Shown here one piece after another: positions 17,756 through 24,932 of a stretch of 24,932 nucleotides of DNA (position 1 is the stretch's first letter; each line of letters opens with the position of its first letter). Under the pieces are notes generated by a model. That model worked only from the letters and a program-made list of their open reading frames with translations, ran no database searches and had not been told where the DNA came from. The translations under genes were made by a program, and so were the position numbers. Origin of the DNA: Spirochaetales bacterium (GTDB lineage: Bacteria > Desulfobacterota_D > UBA1144); NCBI GenBank assembly GCA_002730475.1, contig PCAG01000016.1, positions 1-24,932 on the forward strand. Direction: 5' to 3'.

Positions 17756-18628
17756 TCAATCAACTAAGAAGCTCCATCCTTCAACCGAATTCGTTTTTAC
17801 AGCTTTCACATTTATATAAGATTGAAGATATTTTTCAGCATCTTTAGTATCGAATCCATCGTCCAAGATAGCAAATACTGTCGAGCCGCTCCCAGATATC
17901 GAGTAATTAGACAAACCAAAATCATCTAAAATATTAAAAATATTTTTATATTGTTGGTGTTTCTCTATTAACATGGGAAGGAAATCGTTCTTTAAATGTA
18001 AATCCTGATTGTTAAAACAAATCTTTTTTGGTGAGTTCCGCTGCACAGGGTTTTCCTTATTGGAATGCTCCTTGTCCCATAAATCATAAAGATCTTTAGT
18101 TCCAGATTCAAAACCTGGAAATATAAGCAAATATCTAAGCTTGGGGGGATTCTTGATGATTTCCACAATATCTCCCCTTCCTGAAATTCTCGCGGTTCTA
18201 GAATAAAGAAAGAATGGAACATCAGACCCTAAGCTTTTAGCCATTGCTAACAATTCTGGAAAATTATCTATATGGAAGAACTTTGAGAGGCCTATTAGGA
18301 TAGCGGCTGCGTTGCTACTACCTCCTCCCATGCCAGACCCTAGTGGTATATTTTTTTTTACGGATATTTTAATAGATTGTTTTATTGAAAAAGTATTATA
18401 GAAAGATTCCGCGGCTTTGAGAATTAAATTATCACCAATCGGAATCTCTGGACCCGAAGAATTTAATTCGACAAGTTTAGAGCTGTCAGCAGCCTCAATC
18501 ACTATACTATCTTGTAATCCAATTGTTTGGACTACAGAGCTAATTTCATGGTAATTATCATCTCTTTTCTCTTTGATAATCAAATCTAGATTTATTTTCG
18601 CTGAGGAAAAAATCTGTATTTTGTTCAT
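17756..18628 (-). CDS. ispE: 4-diphosphocytidyl-2-C-methyl-D-erythritol kinase IspE
   Basis: ATP-dependent phosphorylation of CDP-methylerythritol in the MEP (non-mevalonate) isoprenoid pathway; cytoplasmic GHMP kinase. 290 residues, normal length. Lys11 in SSAKINLDL, the glycine-rich ATP loop IPLGSGMGGGSSNAAA (94-109), Asp136 in GSDVPFF as the predicted base, and the C-terminal SISGSGSTVFAIL motif are all present. So this bacterium makes isoprenoids by the MEP route. It is divergent from hemL and followed directly by tRNA-Gln. The ATG at 18626-18628 has no clear ribosome site. Confidence 0.95.
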   Translation of the reverse strand: MNKIQIFSSAKINLDLIIKEKRDDNYHEISSVVQTIGLQDSIVIEAADSSKLVELNSSGPEIPIGDNLILKAAESFYNTFSIKQSIKISVKKNIPLGSGMGGGSSNAAAILIGLSKFFHIDNFPELLAMAKSLGSDVPFFLYSRTARISGRGDIVEIIKNPPKLRYLLIFPGFESGTKDLYDLWDKEHSNKENPVQRNSPKKICFNNQDLHLKNDFLPMLIEKHQQYKNIFNILDDFGLSNYSISGSGSTVFAILDDGFDTKDAEKYLQSYINVKAVKTNSVEGWSFLVD

Positions 18629-18675
18629 TAGTTATTAATTCTATATATATTTAAAAATAATTAAAGTAATCCCCT

Positions 18676-18694
18676 AGTGTCGTCACACTTGACA
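18676..18694 (+). promoter_or_regulatory. Palindrome and TTGACA box in ispE/hemL divergent spacer
   Basis: In the 95-base spacer AGTGT-CGTC-ACACT (18676-18689) is a perfect 5-bp inverted repeat, and its last base is the first T of a perfect TTGACA (18689-18694) facing hemL. At 17 bases downstream the sequence is TTTGTT, a poor -10. It may be an operator overlapping a hemL promoter; the evidence is only positional. Confidence 0.3.
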
Positions 18695-18723
18695 ACTTAT
18701 TAATTATGTTCTTTGTTTAACAT

Positions 18724-20022
18724 GTGAGTTATACAATTGATAAATCTAGAAAATTGTTCCAAATAGCCTCTAAAATCATACCCGGAGGTGTGAATAGTCC
18801 AGTAAGATCGTTCAAAGCTGTGGGGGGCAATCCTATTTTTATAAAAAATGCTAATGGTCCTTATGTCTTTGATGAGGACGATAATAAATACATTGACTAT
18901 ATTGCTTCTTTTGGTCCACTCATTTTTGGTCATTCAAAAAAAGAAGTAATCGATGACGCATTTGCAGCAATGCAAAAGGGAACCACCTTCGGTGCTTGCC
19001 ATAAAAACGAAATTAAACTTGCCCAATTAATATCCAATACCATACCATCAATGGAAATGTTGAGGTTGACCAATTCAGGAACCGAAGCGACCATGAGCTC
19101 GATTAGACTCGCAAGAGCATTTACAAAAAGAGATAAAATAATCAAATTTGAAGGTTGCTACCATGGTCATGCAGATTATTTACTAGTAGAAGGTGGCTCT
19201 GGTCTTTCAACTTTTGGATCTCCATCGTCTCCTGGTGTTCCAGATGAGTTTATAAAAAATACATTGATAGCAAAATTTAACAACATTGATAATGTTAATC
19301 AAATCTTTAATGATAATCCAAGTTCAATAGCCGCAATAATTCTAGAACCAGTCCCGGCTAATATGGGACTCGTCTTACCAGATGAACAATTTTTAGACAA
19401 CCTAATTAATCTAGCTCATTCAAACAAAGCCTTAGTAATTTTTGATGAAGTCATTACTGGTTACAGATTAGGTCTGGGCGGGGCACAGAATTTTTTCAAC
19501 GTAGAGCCCGACATGACATGTATAGGGAAAATAATTGGAGGAGGTTTTCCCGTAGGAGCATTTGGAGGAAAAAGAGAGATAATGTCAATCTTGTCACCTT
19601 CAGGTCCTGTGTATCAGGCTGGAACATTATCTGGAAACCCAGTCGCAGTAGCAGCTGGAATAAAAACACTTGAATTATTAATTGAATTGAGCCCTACTAT
19701 TTACGCCGAATTAACAAAGAAAGCTCAGTATATTAAAGAAAATTTTGAAGCTGAGAGAATTGATCATATTAAATTAAATCAGCTTGGTTCAATGCTAACA
19801 TTCTTTTTTAGCAAACGAGGAGTTATCAAGAACTATTCCGATGTTTTGTCATCCAATACAGATTTATATGGAAAGTTTTTTAGCATGTTACTATCTAATG
19901 GTATTATGTTGCCACCTTCTCAATTCGAGACAATGTTTGTTTCACATGCACATTCGTACAAAGACTTGGATGATACCATAGAAAAGTGTATAGAATCAGC
20001 TAAGAAGGTAGGCAAATCGTAA
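18724..20022 (+). CDS. hemL: Glutamate-1-semialdehyde 2,1-aminomutase HemL
   Basis: Converts glutamate-1-semialdehyde to 5-aminolevulinate, the entry to heme and other tetrapyrroles through the C5 pathway that begins from Glu-tRNA. PLP enzyme of 432 residues, normal length. GGVNSPVRSF (21-30) is the family signature; Asp241 in FDEVITGYR and the PLP Lys269 in IGKIIGGGFPVGAFGG are present. The start is GTG (18724-18726): an ATG two bases earlier is out of frame, and the N-terminus fits the family. There is no ribosome site. It is the first gene of the hemL-atpZIBE run, its TAA touching the atpZ TTG. Confidence 0.96.
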   Translation: MSYTIDKSRKLFQIASKIIPGGVNSPVRSFKAVGGNPIFIKNANGPYVFDEDDNKYIDYIASFGPLIFGHSKKEVIDDAFAAMQKGTTFGACHKNEIKLAQLISNTIPSMEMLRLTNSGTEATMSSIRLARAFTKRDKIIKFEGCYHGHADYLLVEGGSGLSTFGSPSSPGVPDEFIKNTLIAKFNNIDNVNQIFNDNPSSIAAIILEPVPANMGLVLPDEQFLDNLINLAHSNKALVIFDEVITGYRLGLGGAQNFFNVEPDMTCIGKIIGGGFPVGAFGGKREIMSILSPSGPVYQAGTLSGNPVAVAAGIKTLELLIELSPTIYAELTKKAQYIKENFEAERIDHIKLNQLGSMLTFFFSKRGVIKNYSDVLSSNTDLYGKFFSMLLSNGIMLPPSQFETMFVSHAHSYKDLDDTIEKCIESAKKVGKS

Positions 20023-20232
20023 TTGGCAAAAAGGAACAATTGGCTTAAATTTATTATGGTTGGTACCGAGCTTGCATTCTCTATATTGGCTGGAATATTT
20101 ATTGGGAGCGAAATCGACCAATATTTTGATAAAACCCCGCTATTCACAATTATTGGGGTTATTTTAGGGTCGATTGCTGGTTTTAGTCTGATGATTAAAA
20201 TAGTAAAAAATAAAAAAAATAATGTTAAATAA
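20023..20232 (+). CDS. atpZ: AtpZ/AtpI-family ATP synthase accessory protein
   Basis: Small membrane protein of 69 residues of the family found at the head of ATP synthase operons (annotated as putative F0F1-ATPase subunit or Ca2+/Mg2+ transporter), thought to help assemble the c-ring with AtpI. Two hydrophobic hairpin segments are visible (about 11-28 and 40-58), with the conserved G-(x)-E-I-D-Q-Y-F-D turn between them. It starts at TTG directly after the hemL stop codon; the next in-frame ATG (codon 12) would cut into the first membrane helix. It overlaps atpI by 11 bases. Confidence 0.75.
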   Translation: MAKRNNWLKFIMVGTELAFSILAGIFIGSEIDQYFDKTPLFTIIGVILGSIAGFSLMIKIVKNKKNNVK

Positions 20233-20554
20233 ATCAAATAAAATTCTCACTGCAACAACGGTCTTGATTCTCATCATTTCTTTCATATTTTATAATAATG
20301 GTTTCGCGAAAGCAGCTCTATATGGATCTATATTGTCCTACTTGAATATTCTATCCATTCAATTTATTACAAGTTTGTTCATTGAAAAGAAAAAAACTAA
20401 GATATTTGCCTTTATTTTTACTGTATTAAAAATCCTAATACTGGTAGGAATAATGATTTATCTAATTCAGTTTTTGTCCCTAGATTTGATTGGATTTTTG
20501 ACAGGTTTTAGTGTAATTTTAATTGTGTTTATTCTATTAATTCAAGGTAAATAG
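20222..20554 (+). CDS. atpI: ATP synthase subunit I (AtpI)
   Basis: Membrane protein of 110 residues with four hydrophobic segments (about 8-26, 31-52, 60-82 and 86-107) separated by short basic loops, as in the ATP synthase I chain family. This protein assists c-ring assembly and is not part of the final enzyme. The identity rests on size, topology and position between atpZ and atpB; the sequence itself is weakly conserved, as is normal for this family. It starts inside the end of atpZ and stops three bases before atpB. Confidence 0.75.
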   Translation: MLNKSNKILTATTVLILIISFIFYNNGFAKAALYGSILSYLNILSIQFITSLFIEKKKTKIFAFIFTVLKILILVGIMIYLIQFLSLDLIGFLTGFSVILIVFILLIQGK

Positions 20555-20557
20555 TTT

Positions 20558-21268
20558 ATGAGTGCGTTAGAGCATGCCCAATGGACAGAGCTTTTAGGTG
20601 TCAGTGAATATGACCATATCATTGGTGCTGCCATTGTTGTCATTGTCCTAATTATCATATCTTTTAAAGTCAAAAAGGAATGCGCAGAATCTAGCCAAAC
20701 CAAGGAGTCTCTCGCCCCATCGCCAAAATTTTCTATCGTTACTTTTTTTGAGTTTATTACTTTAGATTTTCTTTTGAAACTAATAGCCGATATTTTTGGC
20801 AGTGAAGAAAAAGCTCGAAGATTTCTACCTCTACTTGGAGGATCTTTCTTTTTTATATTCTTTGCGAATTTATTGGGAATTCTTCCAGGGTTTTATCCAG
20901 CATCACAAAATCTCAACACTACACTTGCAATGTCGTCAGTTATTTTTATCGCTTACAATTATCTTGGTTTTAAAGAACACGGAATGGGATATCTAAAACA
21001 CTTTATGGGCCCAGTAATCTATTTAGCACCATTAATGATTGTCATTGAATTAGTAAGCCATTTAGTTAGACCGGCTTCGTTATCTCTAAGACTTTTTTGG
21101 AATATGTTCGGCGACCATCTAGTTCTGGGGATTTTCTCGAATTTAACACCATATATAGTGCCAGCAATTTTTATTGGTCTAGGTGTATTTGTTTCTTTTC
21201 TTCAAGCGTTTATATTTACCATTTTATCAAGCATTTATATATCATTATCAATAAGTCACGATCATTAA
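20558..21268 (+). CDS. atpB: ATP synthase F0 subunit a
   Basis: Forms the two ion half-channels against the c-ring in the inner membrane. 236 residues with five to six membrane helices. The essential Arg178 (E. coli Arg210) lies in SLSLRLFWNMFGDH, and Gln216 (E. coli Gln252) is in FLQAFIFTILSSIY. His187 occupies the place of E. coli Glu219, and Gly209 the place of His245, as far as hand alignment goes. Trp181 is in the LFGNM glycine position, which is unusual. The start is ATG 20558, three bases after atpI, with AAGG about 11 bases upstream. The F1 genes and atpF are not in the window, so the operon is split. Confidence 0.94.
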   Translation: MSALEHAQWTELLGVSEYDHIIGAAIVVIVLIIISFKVKKECAESSQTKESLAPSPKFSIVTFFEFITLDFLLKLIADIFGSEEKARRFLPLLGGSFFFIFFANLLGILPGFYPASQNLNTTLAMSSVIFIAYNYLGFKEHGMGYLKHFMGPVIYLAPLMIVIELVSHLVRPASLSLRLFWNMFGDHLVLGIFSNLTPYIVPAIFIGLGVFVSFLQAFIFTILSSIYISLSISHDH

Positions 21269-21271
21269 TAT

Positions 21272-21278
21272 AAGGAGG
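21272..21278 (+). promoter_or_regulatory. Strong Shine-Dalgarno of atpE
   Basis: AAGGAGG, a complete match, ends six bases before the atpE ATG. It is the strongest such site I see in the window; the c subunit is needed in many copies per enzyme, so strong initiation makes sense. Confidence 0.75.
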
Positions 21279-21284
21279 AATAAA

Positions 21285-21599
21285 ATGAAAAGATTTTCGT
21301 TTCACACATTTTTTGTCTCGGCTCTCATCTTACTTCTTGCCCCTGAGCTTTTTGCCGCTGATCAATCAGGAGAAGCAATATCGGGTCTTGCTTTAGGTAG
21401 TGGAATCGGTATTGGAATTGCTGCCGCTGGTGGTGGAGTAGGAATGGGACGAATGGTTGCTTCAGCGTTAGACGCTGTTGGCAGGAATCCTGGAGCAGCT
21501 GGTCAGATTCAGACACCAATGATTATCGGTTTAGCCTTGATAGAATCTTTGGTCATTTATGCTTTAGCAATTACATTCTTATTGCAAAATAAGATATAA
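21285..21599 (+). CDS. atpE: ATP synthase F0 subunit c with signal peptide
   Basis: Builds the rotating c-ring. 104 residues: the first 24 or so look like a signal peptide (KR, hydrophobic core 9-20, then LFA-AD), leaving about 80 residues, the normal mature size. Helix 1 is glycine-rich (GLALGSGIGIGIAAAGGGVG), the polar loop is GRNPG (66-70), and the ion-binding Glu87 is in LALIES. The helix 1 position where sodium-type c subunits carry Gln holds Met54 in GVGMG, so proton coupling is predicted. It is the last gene of the run; no atpF follows. Confidence 0.94.
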   Translation: MKRFSFHTFFVSALILLLAPELFAADQSGEAISGLALGSGIGIGIAAAGGGVGMGRMVASALDAVGRNPGAAGQIQTPMIIGLALIESLVIYALAITFLLQNKI

Positions 21600-21610
21600 G
21601 AAATATTTTG

Positions 21611-21636
21611 GAAAGGTGAATACAGATTCACCTTTC
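21611..21636 (+). terminator. Hairpin terminator after atpE, overlapping the convergent gene
   Basis: A perfect 11-bp stem (GAAAGGTGAAT / ATTCACCTTTC) with an ACAG loop starts 11 bases after the atpE stop. The following plus-strand sequence is T-rich but not an unbroken T-run. The second arm overlaps the last codons and stop of the minus-strand quinone-oxidoreductase gene, so it may serve both directions. Confidence 0.6.
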
Positions 21637-22683
21637 TGACTTACTTATATTTTTACCAAGATTTAGATTTATTTGTTGTCTTATTGGTAAATTTTCCATA
21701 TAAGAATTCGTATAAAGGCATAACTTCCCTATAGATTTCCTGTTTTTAATCTTCAATAGAGCTTCTTTGAATTGATTAATCAAAAATAGCTCTGGCTTGG
21801 CAATCTTAATTAAGTTTGTATCATACAAGTGGTTTATTTTTTTAATACACTCGAGATTAAAATCATCATTACCTTTTGCAAATGGTCCCCAAAAAACTCC
21901 AACCAAAGAGCAGCCCTTTAATAAAATTTTATTCAAGGGTGGGGCCGGAATATCGCCAGAGGCAAATCCCATAATCAGAATTATCCCTTTCCATTTAATG
22001 AAACTTAAAGAATCAACGGTGCTCTGTCCACCAATCGAATCATATATAACATCAAATTTTCCCGCGGAATTATTTTTCAAGCAACCCTTAAGATCGTCAT
22101 CTTTATTCAAAATTAGCTTGTCTGCTCCATACTGTTTACACACCAGAAGTTTTTCTTCTGATGAGGCAACCGCCGTAACTCGACAGCCATACGCTTTAGA
22201 AATTTCTATCGCAGCCAAGCCAAGTCCTCCAGACGCCCCTAGTATCAAAATATCTTGATTAGACTGAACATCTGCCCTCTCGACCAGTGCATGATAAGAA
22301 GTTCCATAATTTACAGTCATGGATGCTGCCACATCAAATGGCATTTCTTCTGATTTTATTTCAACAAATTTAGAATTGACTTTAACGAATTCCGAGAACC
22401 CCCCCCAATTGGTAAGAGCCACAACTTCGTCTCCTATTTGAAAATTATTTACTTTTTTTCCTATTTCTACTACAACTCCAGATACTTCAACACCTGGCAC
22501 AAAGGGAATCGGTGGATTATCTTGGTACTTTCCCTCGACAACTAAAATATCAGCAAAACTTATACCAGAACAATATACCTCGATTACAACATCGTTATCA
22601 TTGGTTTTAGATAGATCGAACTCTCCAAGACTTAAATTGTCCAGAGATCCAAATTGATTTAGTCGAACTGCATGATTCTTCAT
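21628..22683 (-). CDS. Zinc-free MDR oxidoreductase, quinone-oxidoreductase (QOR) type
   Basis: NAD(P)H-dependent medium-chain reductase, 351 residues. The N-terminal GroES-like domain carries VYCSGISFADILVVEGKY and PFVPGVEVSG, with no zinc-binding Cys/His pattern. The Rossmann domain starts with GASGGLGLAAIEIS (149-162), then a DSIGG element. The family usually ends near GKLCLYT; here about 25 further residues follow (asparagine- and lysine-rich), and their last codons lie in the atpE terminator hairpin. Its ATG overlaps the stop of the upstream nucleotidyltransferase gene (ATGA). Substrate unknown: a quinone, an enal or an acyl compound are possible. Confidence 0.84.
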   Translation of the reverse strand: MKNHAVRLNQFGSLDNLSLGEFDLSKTNDNDVVIEVYCSGISFADILVVEGKYQDNPPIPFVPGVEVSGVVVEIGKKVNNFQIGDEVVALTNWGGFSEFVKVNSKFVEIKSEEMPFDVAASMTVNYGTSYHALVERADVQSNQDILILGASGGLGLAAIEISKAYGCRVTAVASSEEKLLVCKQYGADKLILNKDDDLKGCLKNNSAGKFDVIYDSIGGQSTVDSLSFIKWKGIILIMGFASGDIPAPPLNKILLKGCSLVGVFWGPFAKGNDDFNLECIKKINHLYDTNLIKIAKPELFLINQFKEALLKIKNRKSIGKLCLYTNSYMENLPIRQQINLNLGKNISKSER

Positions 22684-24029
22684 TGTTTTGATAAAATCGT
22701 TTTTGCCAATTCAATCCCTTCCTCTTTAGAATGAAAGTTGCCCTCGAGCTGTTCATCAAATATCTCTGAAAGTATAGCTTTAAATTTTGGTCCAGGGGTC
22801 AATCCCAATGAAATTAAATCGTCTCCGGTTATTATTGGCTTGGGTGCGATAGGTTCATTTTGTAATTCACCCATCCTTTGTAGTGTATAGTCGTACAATG
22901 ACAAATTTCCGTGACTACCCAAACAATCTGCTTTGTGTAATGCTAAGTGGTCCTCAAAATTGTCAATTGAGATAAATCTTTTAAAAGTACTTTTCTTCAT
23001 TTGTTCTACATTGCCGAATTTCATATGTTCTTTCACTAAAGATGTTATATGAGAAATTTGCTTATTGGAGAATCTTAATCTTTTACAAATTTTTTGAGTT
23101 ATTGTGGCACCAACATATTCGTGCCTATTAAATCTGATTCTATCTGTTTCAGTAAAAGTATCGGGCTTGCCTACATCATGAAATAGCGCCCCGTAAATAA
23201 GTTCCGTATTACTTTTCTTGTCATCATCCAACATATCCAAAACCAAACATGTATGACGGAACACGTCCCCCTCTGGATGAAATTCTACAGGTTGGCTTAC
23301 ACCCTTTAAAGATTCAATCTCAGGAATTATACACTTAAGCAATCCGGACTCGCTTAACTGGATTATGCCTTTTCCAGGATTTTTATCTTGGATTATCTTT
23401 GTGATTTCGTCTCTAATTCTTTCCACGCTAATACTGGAAATATTCGAGGCATGCTTGTAAAGTGCTTTTTGAGTCTCATCTTCAATTTGAAAGTTGAGCT
23501 TATTTGAAAACCGAATTGCTCTTAACATTCTCAAGTAATCTTCAGAAAATCTCTCTTCCGGTATACCTATCGCGCGAATTTTTTTAGATTGGATATCTTG
23601 AATTCCTCCACAGTAATCAAAAATCTCTGCCGTATCAGGGTCCAACATGAGACCATTAATAGTAAAGTCTCGCCTGTTTACATCTTCCTTTTGGTCCTTT
23701 GTATAAATTACGTTTACAGGATGTCTGCCATCTTCATATTTCATATCTTTTCTAAAAGTAGCAACTTCAAAGGAAAGACTGTCGACGATTACCAACATCA
23801 CACCAAAACTTTGGCCTACAGATTTTGTATGTTCAAAAACACTTTGGATTTCATCTGGCGTTGCAGAGGTTGCGATATCAAATTCTTCGGGAGACTTCCC
23901 CAAGTAAAGATCTCTGACAGCGCCACCGACTATAAACGCAACATGACCGTTTGACTTTAATTTGTTGACTATCGTCTTTACGGTCTGAAATTTTTTACTA
24001 TTTTTAATTGAATCCGCTAATTGAATCAT
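22680..24029 (-). CDS. cca: Class II tRNA nucleotidyltransferase / poly(A) polymerase with HD domain
   Basis: Adds CCA (or part of it, or a poly(A) tail) to RNA 3' ends. 449 residues. The head domain has GGAVRD (35-40) and the catalytic acidic pair in EFDIAT (Glu49, Asp51; the family usually has Asp at the first place), then the nucleotide-selecting motif VNRRDFTING (117-126) and EDYLRMLRAIRF. A C-terminal HD phosphohydrolase domain begins near residue 235 with FRHTCLVL and LFHDVGK. CCA-adding activity is likely because the tRNA-Gln gene in this window lacks an encoded CCA, but sequence alone does not separate CCA-adding, CC- or A-adding enzymes and PcnB. A TATAAT (24064-24069, minus) lies 34 bases upstream. 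Confidence 0.86.
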   Translation of the reverse strand: MIQLADSIKNSKKFQTVKTIVNKLKSNGHVAFIVGGAVRDLYLGKSPEEFDIATSATPDEIQSVFEHTKSVGQSFGVMLVIVDSLSFEVATFRKDMKYEDGRHPVNVIYTKDQKEDVNRRDFTINGLMLDPDTAEIFDYCGGIQDIQSKKIRAIGIPEERFSEDYLRMLRAIRFSNKLNFQIEDETQKALYKHASNISSISVERIRDEITKIIQDKNPGKGIIQLSESGLLKCIIPEIESLKGVSQPVEFHPEGDVFRHTCLVLDMLDDDKKSNTELIYGALFHDVGKPDTFTETDRIRFNRHEYVGATITQKICKRLRFSNKQISHITSLVKEHMKFGNVEQMKKSTFKRFISIDNFEDHLALHKADCLGSHGNLSLYDYTLQRMGELQNEPIAPKPIITGDDLISLGLTPGPKFKAILSEIFDEQLEGNFHSKEEGIELAKTILSKQ

Positions 24030-24095
24030 TGTATTATATTATTTCTAGGAAACATTAATGTATATTATAGACAAAATCTAATTTAAATAAATGAA

Positions 24096-24932
24096 ATGAT
24101 GAATATCGAAGAAGTAAAGAGGCCTCTACAAGAAAATGGGTCAAGACTAATATACCAAATTTTGGATGGATTAAATTGGAAACAGTTAACTTTTAAAGAT
24201 ATTAGTTCGAATATCGATTACATCACTTCCTATCTTATAGCCAATAAAATCGAAAATAAGAAAGTTTTAAGCTTGTCCATGAACTGCTTAACGTCATTCA
24301 TCCTTGAATCATCCCTTCTCTCTCTTGGATGTAATATAAGTTTTCTTGACGAGAGAATGCTTCAATCATTGGAGATTAAAGATGAATTTGATCTTATTAT
24401 TATTAATGACATAGATAAGCTATCAAACAATCCTATCGTTAGACAATTTTTAGATAAAGGCAATGAGATAATATCAATTAGTGGTTTTCAAAATACGTCG
24501 AAATATAAACAAAACGTTAAATCAATACGACACATATACAAATTAGGCTTGCTATCAAAGAAAAAGCTTGATGGTACCTTAGAGGGTTATTTGAAAAATA
24601 TTAAAAGAAGTAAATCTATTGAATTTGTAAACCTTAAAGGTTCTATTCGAGTAAACACAGAAGATTTTTTAACAATTATTGAGAAATATAAAGATGTTTT
24701 TTATGGTATAAATAAAAATGAATTCTCATCTTCATTATATTTGAAACCAGATCTTTTTTCCAAAGTTGTAAATTATTTATTCCTTTTAGCATCCAAAAAG
24801 TTTACAAATAACAATTCGCTAGCTGAGTTTATCGATAATGCAAGCGAAATAATGCCAAGAAGTTTGGTAATCGATTCGGAAAGTATTGATTACTTGATTG
24901 AAGTTAGTATTAGTAGCAATATAAAACTTAAA
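24096..24932 (+). CDS. Divergent acyl-CoA-synthetase-like (adenylate-forming) protein, truncated by window end
   Basis: The frame is open from ATG 24096 (with a second ATG at 24099) to the last base, 279 codons. I do not recognise a specific gene. The order resembles the N-terminal part of FadD15-like AMP-forming synthetases: WKQLTFKDISSNIDYITSYLIANKI (about 28-52, seen in pieces), a strand and helix VLSLSMNCLTSFILESSLLSLG (57-78 in pieces), then later DLFSKVVNYLFLL (219-231) and EIMPRSLVID (251-260), the last like the 'evrPT' region. The ATP-binding loop TSGTTGxPKG that should lie near residues 175-190 is absent; NLKGSIRVN is there instead. It may be an inactive relative or a distinct fold; confidence is modest. 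There is no ribosome site. Confidence 0.5.
   Translation, partial: MMNIEEVKRPLQENGSRLIYQILDGLNWKQLTFKDISSNIDYITSYLIANKIENKKVLSLSMNCLTSFILESSLLSLGCNISFLDERMLQSLEIKDEFDLIIINDIDKLSNNPIVRQFLDKGNEIISISGFQNTSKYKQNVKSIRHIYKLGLLSKKKLDGTLEGYLKNIKRSKSIEFVNLKGSIRVNTEDFLTIIEKYKDVFYGINKNEFSSSLYLKPDLFSKVVNYLFLLASKKFTNNNSLAEFIDNASEIMPRSLVIDSESIDYLIEVSISSNIKLK

Overview
This window reads as a compact, ordinary chromosomal segment of an AT-rich bacterium (about one third G+C, judged by eye). There are 22 protein-coding genes and one tRNA, with no intergenic stretch above about 200 bases. I see no insertion sequence, phage gene, CRISPR array or integrase. The best lineage hint is the run hemL-atpZ-atpI-atpB-atpE with no atpFHAGDC behind it, plus an ispE/tRNA-Gln pair. 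From memory, such a split ATP synthase cluster beside hemL is familiar from Deltaproteobacteria in the broad sense. I would guess a marine or small-genome relative of that group, with low confidence.

Layout. (1) 1-978: the 3' part of a soluble lytic transglycosylase, convergent with the next block. (2) 7920 down to 989, minus strand: a tight run ruvX, alpha/beta hydrolase, class V aminotransferase, thiL, two CorC/CNNM membrane proteins, hisB, hisH. (3) 8103-10078, plus: gltX and coaE with an ATGA overlap. (4) 10176-15328, plus: acyl-CoA (probably propionyl-CoA) carboxylase as three genes (carboxyltransferase, biotin carboxylase, biotin carrier), then a periplasmic peptide-type binding protein. 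(5) 18628 down to 15318, minus: ispE, tRNA-Gln(TTG), an RpoD-like sigma factor with a serine-rich repeat, and a luciferase-like oxidoreductase. (6) 18724-21599, plus: hemL, atpZ, atpI, atpB, atpE. (7) 24029 down to 21628, minus: CCA-adding/poly(A) polymerase-type nucleotidyltransferase and a quinone-oxidoreductase-like protein. (8) 24096 to the window end, plus: the start of a very divergent acyl-CoA-synthetase-like protein.

How parts fit: GltX makes Glu-tRNA, used in translation and, through the C5 pathway, by HemL. The tRNA-Gln gene has U1-A72 and no encoded CCA, which fits the CCA-adding enzyme nearby. The a and c subunits of ATP synthase look proton-coupled.

I found no clearly new multi-gene system. 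The most notable points are an alpha/beta hydrolase that appears to start at ATT in a TAATT stop/start overlap behind a strong ribosome binding site, an adenylate-forming-enzyme-like protein without its ATP-binding loop, a hexanucleotide repeat inside the sigma-factor gene, and a tandem pair of CNNM proteins in which one copy has lost a key glutamate.
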